A program made the position numbers and the translations under genes. The notes beneath the pieces are model-generated. The model saw nothing but the letters and a program-made list of their open reading frames with translations, was not told the origin of the DNA and did no database searches. From contig WHUX01000144.1 in assembly GCA_015179025.1 (NCBI GenBank), positions 1-64,000 on the forward strand: 64,000 nt of DNA, given 5' to 3'. The DNA is from Terfezia claveryi (taxonomy: Eukaryota > Ascomycota > Pezizomycetes > Pezizales > Pezizaceae). Position 1 is the first letter of the stretch, and the number at the start of each line of letters is the position of its first letter. This document shows positions 59,730 through 64,000 of this stretch, piece by piece.

Positions 59730-60119
59730 ATGGCGAGGAGGAGGTGGAGGAGTATGAGTAGGATCAAAAGCATTGGTGGGGAGGGTAATGGTTGGTATGT
59801 TGCCGGAGGCGGGAAGTTTGCTGGTCACTGGCACGGGAAAGCGTTACTGATCTTGATCGTCGTATATTCCTTTCTGTTTGTCTCACTGATATATGGGAAG
59901 TATCATCCCGAGCACTCAAGCTCTCCTCTCTCTTCCGCTACAAAGCTGTTAGTTAAACCAGAATATACTATGTTTTGTATGAAGTCCTTACTGTCATCTT
60001 CACAATTCTCTTGCTCCTACACGGTCTGCATGATTTCATTCGTGAGCCATCCTAGGTTAATGTCCAGAGAGCTGGGTCGTATTTACAATACCAACGGGCA
60101 CAGCAAATTGGATCCATGA
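59730..60119 (+). CDS. Hypothetical protein with one membrane segment
   Basis: A 129-codon ORF from ATG 59730. A basic N-terminus (ARRRWRSMSRIK), a Gly-rich stretch and one strong transmembrane segment (ALLILIVVYSFLFVSLIYG) are seen; the remainder is Ser-rich. Downstream, another frame holds a second hydrophobic stretch (VIFTILLLLHGLHDF, about 59985-60040), so an unseen intron could change the C-terminus. No family recognised. Confidence 0.3.
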   Translation: MARRRWRSMSRIKSIGGEGNGWYVAGGGKFAGHWHGKALLILIVVYSFLFVSLIYGKYHPEHSSSPLSSATKLLVKPEYTMFCMKSLLSSSQFSCSYTVCMISFVSHPRLMSRELGRIYNTNGHSKLDP

Positions 60120-60297
60120 GTAGATGTCGGATATGGTAGGGGTGAAGATTTGATTGCTAGCGAGAAGAGTTGTAAAGTAATCAAGCAAACTGAGCTGCGC
60201 ATAAACGTTCAGAACAGGTAAGTTACGTGCATCAGGTCACGAGATCCGACAAATCTTGGTAGTGCCAAGCAATCGAAGTCTTCCTTGTTGAAAAGTA

Positions 60298-60417
60298 CGG
60301 AGCGAGTATTGGAGCGAGTGTTGTTGGCTAACGTCTTTGTACAGGGCTTCTTCCATATATTGGAGCGAGTGTTGGAGCGAGCATTGGAGCGAGTGTTGGA
60401 GCGAGTGTTGGAGCGAG
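60298..60417 (+). repeat. 12-bp tandem repeats GGAGCGAGTGTT
   Basis: Two units at about 60300-60325 and six at about 60361-60417, continuing at 61125-61138 beyond the MITE. On the minus strand, with the MITE removed, they translate in frame as Leu-Ala-Pro-(Thr/Ile/Met) repeats at the end of the gene at 61123-62573. The same 12-mer type occurs at the ends of the fold-back element at 6150-7500. Confidence 0.75.
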
Positions 60418-60419
60418 TA

Positions 60420-61122
60420 CAGTGGTGTCGCGTTATAAGAAACTGCTTGGGACCACCACAGAGTTTCTTATAACGCGAGGTTTCTTATAACGAGAGATAT
60501 ACACAGAAATTAGGAAATGTCTGAGGAGGGGGTAAAATACCTGGTAATGTCTGTCTGATGCTGCGTACGGCGAGCCATACCTTCTAGACTCTCAATATCC
60601 CGCTTTTCTCGATATAACAGACCCTCCAGCTGCTCGCCTTTCTGTAGAATGACATGAGGACTTTGAAGACGAAAGAGACGAAAGAAGTTCAAGGGCTTCT
60701 GGTGCATGGTCGGCGTATAGCATATGATGATGTGAGCAAACATCCTCTCGCTCTTTTCAGTCCATGCCTGGCGAGTTTGAACTCATACCCAGCATGACTT
60801 AGTAGGAGAACAATCTAATTGAATAACAATTTATCTGAATAGAGGCAACTTCGGCAAGTAGAATGAGACTTTATTCACTTGATTTTCACTGTAAATTGGT
60901 GGAGAAACAATTTGCACAATGCGGCGGGGTAATTGTTCATGCGACATGGACCAACTGCAACTTCGTTATAAGAAACTCTATGTGTTACAAAGCAAAGACT
61001 TAAGAAACTTTCCTATAACGAGAGTTTCTTATTTTCCCATACAAATTTTGACGGGACCGAAGCACAGTTTCTTATAACGCGAGGTTTCTTATAACGAGGT
61101 TTCTTATAACGCGACACCACTG
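60420..61122. mobile_element. pogo/Fot-type MITE
   Basis: Perfect inverted ends CAGTGGTGTCGCGTTATAAG, flanked by TA (60418-60419, 61123-61124), with extra GTTTCTTATAACG repeats inside both ends. TA duplication and TTATAACGCG-type termini are typical of fungal pogo-group Tc1/mariner elements. 703 bp. A 77-codon minus-strand ORF at 60510-60743 might be a transposase relic but has no catalytic motif. Confidence 0.9.
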
Positions 61123-62573
61123 TATTGGAGCGAGTGTTGTCTGCATCTTAGTAGGGGAGGGCTCTTTCCCTTTAGTCGCTTTCTTAGTGGTTCCTTGAGA
61201 TGCCACCATTGTGTCGGGGTAGGGGTTACTTAGTTTGTTAAGGGCTGGATGTTTGACTCCTCTGTTGCATGCTGGGTTGTTGTTTTCCATGTAGATGTTG
61301 GCTTCGACAGGAGCTGAGATCGATCCTGCTGGTAAATTCTTTTGGGGTATTAGTTCCCGAGGGGGTGGAGTGTCATTCGTGAGGTCAACAACTGGAGGAA
61401 TATATATGGGTGATGGTCTCTTGCTGCTTGTATTGATTGCTCGGTGCTGAGGGTGAGACGGTGCCGTCAGATCTAATGGGTGTTCCGCTGTGTCGCCAGC
61501 AGCTTGGATGAAACCCCTTGCTAGCTGCTCGATGCCTCGGCTGAGCGACGCAATGCTTTGATCTGTGGCGTCGAGCCGGTTGGTGATATATTGGATCCCC
61601 GCTGCGAACTGTTGTCTGAGTCGTTCTGTTTGACTGTTCTGCTCCGACGAGGTATAGATCACTTCCTTGGAGAGCTTTGCCTCTACTGCTGCTAGGTCTT
61701 CCTGAGCGTTCGTCCTAACGTTATGTACTATCTGGGCCGTGTGGACATCCAGAATGGCGTCATGATGCCCCTTGACCTCTGCCATCGAGTCTTTCAAATC
61801 CTCCTTGTCGGCTTCTAATAAGTTTTTTAAAACTTTCTCTGCTATGTGTATCCTTTCAATGGTGTCATGAGCCCCTTCGACTACTAGTCTCTCTGTGCTT
61901 TTTATTCTCCCTATAACTCCGGTGGTGAATGCTGGCACGCCTAGTCCTAGCACCCGCTCCAGACCGTAGTCCCCAGGTACTGGAGAGTTCGTGTTCGTAG
62001 GTTCGGGGGCGTCAGGTATCTGCGTGTCTCCAGACTCGCTGTGGGGGCGGGTTGTTGCGTCCGAATCTGTATCTGAGACATCGGAGTAGCTTCATGAGGT
62101 CTCTTGCAAGCTGATCGTTCATTGCATGTGGTGCAGTCGTGCACACGTGGGGGGCACCGGACATCGGGGTGATGGGTGTTCACCCGGATACTCTGATCGA
62201 TCTCGTCCTCTGGGATCTCTGACACCATGATGGCGTCATCTCGTCTGATGTACTCGATTATTCGGTCTGGTGCGCCGCTAATGTCTTCTCCCTGTGATAG
62301 GCTCTTGTCAGAAAGCTCCCCATCTTGTATTTTCTGGACTCCTCTGGCGGTTGCTGCTTCGGCCACCATCTCTGTGCTCCTGTTCGCTCTTAGCCATTCT
62401 GGATACCCTCCTCTTAGGCAGCGGTAGTAGGTGTTTCCGATGATAACACTTTTGGGTCCGTTTTGTTGCGAACCGGTCCGTATTGGGTAGAAATGTACCT
62501 TGCTGACTGTTATCTTGTCGGGTGCCTTCCCCCTGGTCTTTCCTTTGCCTCTGCCCTTGTCTTTTCCCGGCAT
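61123..62573 (-). pseudogene. gag-like or host gene with coiled coil, frameshifted and MITE-disrupted
   Basis: ATG 62571-62573 opens a Lys/Gly/Arg-rich N-terminus (PGKDKGRGKGKTRGK), then YYRCLRGGYPEWLRANRST, an acidic part and a Cys cluster (CPPRVHDCTTC, CNERSAC). Near 62090-62097 the likely frame changes; the second frame continues with an acidic Ser/Thr linker, a long helical region (ERLVVEGAHDTIERIH to LSRGIEQLARGF), a Pro-rich tail and KGKEPSPTK before the Leu-Ala-Pro repeats. The MITE cuts those repeats. Unrecognised; the basic N-terminus and coiled coil could suit a transposon ORF1 protein. Confidence 0.45.
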
Positions 62574-63099
62574 GTTACTATGTCGTGGGTGTGGCAGTGC
62601 TGTTGTGATCGTGAGTTGATCGTGAGTCTTTATGATGACGCCGTTCTTTTGTGTAGGAATTATCTTTTCGTTGACTGGTTGTTTCCATGGTCATTTTTCT
62701 GATATGTGAGTCCGGCTTTCAATTGGTCGGAAGTCGGGTGTGGGAGTTATCCTAACTGTACTTGGCCATTGCCTGCTGAGTTGGCAGCCCCGCAGTACGA
62801 GGTCGTCGAGAAGAATTGCAGGATATCGTGAGATTCTGAACCTTCAATGCTGGGGGAAGGGGTGAAGGAGTTGGGGGTTGAGTCTGATGTCTGAATATGT
62901 TGTGCAGCCCGCCTGGCTCTATCTGATAGCGTTGTCTAGGTGCCCGGGGGGGCTCTGTGTCACGAGATATTGCTCTCGACCTATGATAGCAAATGTTGTA
63001 TGGTATGAAACTCGTGCTATTCAGAGATCTTAACTGTGCCCACTCCAAAAATTCGATCAAGTCTACTACACTACCCCTCCAGTACACAGCAATAAGCCC
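62574..63099. other. Unassigned sequence upstream of the gag-like gene
   Basis: The minus-strand frame at 62752-63210 is open for 152 codons but its first third is an off-frame reading of an RT fragment and the rest is Pro/Arg-rich without motifs. I do not call a gene. Confidence 0.4.
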
Positions 63100-63124
63100 G
63101 CTCCTCTCCTTCAAGGAAACGGAG

Positions 63125-63265
63125 TGAGGAAGGGGTGGAGGACATCGTTGATAAAGTGCTGGAAGCTGGCGGGGGCATTTGTGAGGCCGAAGGGCATTCA
63201 TATAGTCCATATCATGTCCTAAAGGTAGTCTTCCATTTTCAAGATCATAGTTAGAAGGTTCTGCG
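63125..63265 (-). pseudogene. Short Ty3/gypsy RT fragment
   Basis: On the minus strand, [19 protein letters not shown] (about 63141-63197) is the conserved RT motif B region, identical in pattern to A (1384-1440). Upstream, a decayed LLTMILKMEDYL segment has stops. The fragment ends abruptly at about 63125, so it is a small captured or remnant piece. Confidence 0.8.
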
Positions 63266-63321
63266 CCGATTTAACACATAGCCATGGTGCTGAAAGTTAA
63301 GAGAGTTCTCTAATGTGAGAG

Positions 63322-63395
63322 AAGCCAGGACGTGGAAGGAAGCCAGGACATGGAGAGAAGACAGGATGTGGAGAAGCCAGGACGTATCAAGCTCT
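63322..63395 (+). repeat. Minisatellite AAGCCAGGACGTGGAG
   Basis: Four imperfect units of about 15-19 bp with core GAAGCCAGGAC(G/A)TGGA, one reading GAAGACAGGATGTGGA. Confidence 0.7.
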
Positions 63396-64000
63396 GAAAG
63401 GCCATCGGTTATGGTGGAGTTCCAGATGGCGGGGTTGTATGTTGAGAGAGGAAGTGCGTAAACTCGAATCACTATCTAACTCGCTGTCAGAGCTATTACT
63501 TGAATTATTACCTGGATCATCATTGCCTCCTGATGCTTGAGGGGCCTGTTGTTATCAGTTTTTGTTATTGTTTTTTTTCATTACTATCGATATATAATAA
63601 AGTAATAACTCTTTGAGGGTGGTGGTAAGGGTGATATCCGCCATTGTATGTACTCTATGCATAACAATATATGAAAAAAAAAAGATGTATGCAGCAGCGA
63701 GGAGGTGCAGGAGGATTGTGGAGGGAGTTGGTTGCACCGCGCCGGCAGAGGGTTGGTAATACAAAGTACTAGATCCGTGGCATTATGTATGTATACTATG
63801 GTGCCGGCAATAAGAAAACGACCCCAAATTGATATCTACGAACTTTTCTAACTCCACAACAACAACATATCCAAATCATTAAATCAAAGCGTAGATTAAT
63901 AGAACTAGGCTTGCAGAAGAACTCTTCGCTCTCAGAATTAAAATAAATTGAAAATTGAAGAAGTTATAAGGGAAAGAAAAGTAAAATTTTGTATGAGAGA
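63396..64000. other. Unassigned right edge
   Basis: Minus strand near 63482-63550 reads QASGGNDDPGNNSSNSSDSE, an acidic low-complexity stretch of the kind found in gag linkers, but too short to assign. Otherwise AT-rich with no supported gene. Confidence 0.35.

Noticed and set aside
62752..63210. 152-codon minus-strand ORF
   Set aside because: Its first 40 codons are an off-frame reading of a gypsy RT motif and the rest is low-complexity Pro/Arg-rich without domain pattern.

Overview
This window is almost entirely transposable-element sequence from a filamentous fungus, probably a Pezizomycotina ascomycete with a repeat-swollen genome; a Pezizomycetes (truffle or morel relative) is my guess, but nothing here fixes the species. 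The basis is the combination of Ty3/gypsy chromoviruses with C-terminal chromodomains, Tad1-like LINEs carrying RNase H, and hAT and pogo-type MITEs. Nearly all coding remnants carry transition-type nonsense mutations (CAG or CAA to TAG or TAA, TGG to TAG or TGA, CGA to TGA). This resembles repeat-induced point mutation or deamination of methylated repeats. No bacterial genes, tRNA genes, rRNA genes or CRISPR arrays were seen.

Layout. 1-4304: decayed plus-strand chromovirus A, ending in its 3' LTR and nested in B. 4305-5789: B, the 3' end of a second chromovirus. 5790-9652: AT-rich repeats, a fold-back element (about 6150-7500) and a decayed Ty1/copia element. 9653-17662: C, a complete minus-strand chromovirus with 5-bp target duplications (CTCAT), itself split by a 1.84-kb fold-back DNA element (11517-13355). 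18161-22523: D, a plus-strand relative truncated at 22523. 22524-36550: elements of a second chromovirus lineage (F' and F), with E, a complete C-family element (28021-34242, target duplication GATAC), inserted inside F. 36551-46879: lineage-two elements G' and G. 46880-47706: a small possible host gene. 47707-54359: two Tad1-like LINEs, the first carrying a 1.83-kb TIR element. 54373-64000: mostly unassigned, probably host intergenic sequence with an hAT MITE, a pogo/Fot-like MITE, minisatellites and a decayed gag-like gene.

Two chromovirus lineages are distinguishable. Lineage one (A, B, C, D, E) has gag, protease, RT, RNase H, integrase and chromodomain. In C, D and E the gag stop is overlapped by a pol frame in -1, with a slippery heptamer, a 5-nt spacer and a hairpin containing the gag stop. 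Lineage two (F', F, G', G) has a long leader carrying a reverse-strand ORF, a D-x-x-T-x-G protease motif, several CCHC-type motifs between RNase H and integrase, and an enlarged integrase core.

Nesting can be read directly: A in B, C in copia, the fold-back element in C, F' in D, F apparently in the leader of F', E in F, G' in F, and G in or recombined with G'. No element looks competent: reading frames are broken and several catalytic residues are changed (RT YLDD to YLDN in A and F; integrase Glu to Lys in C).
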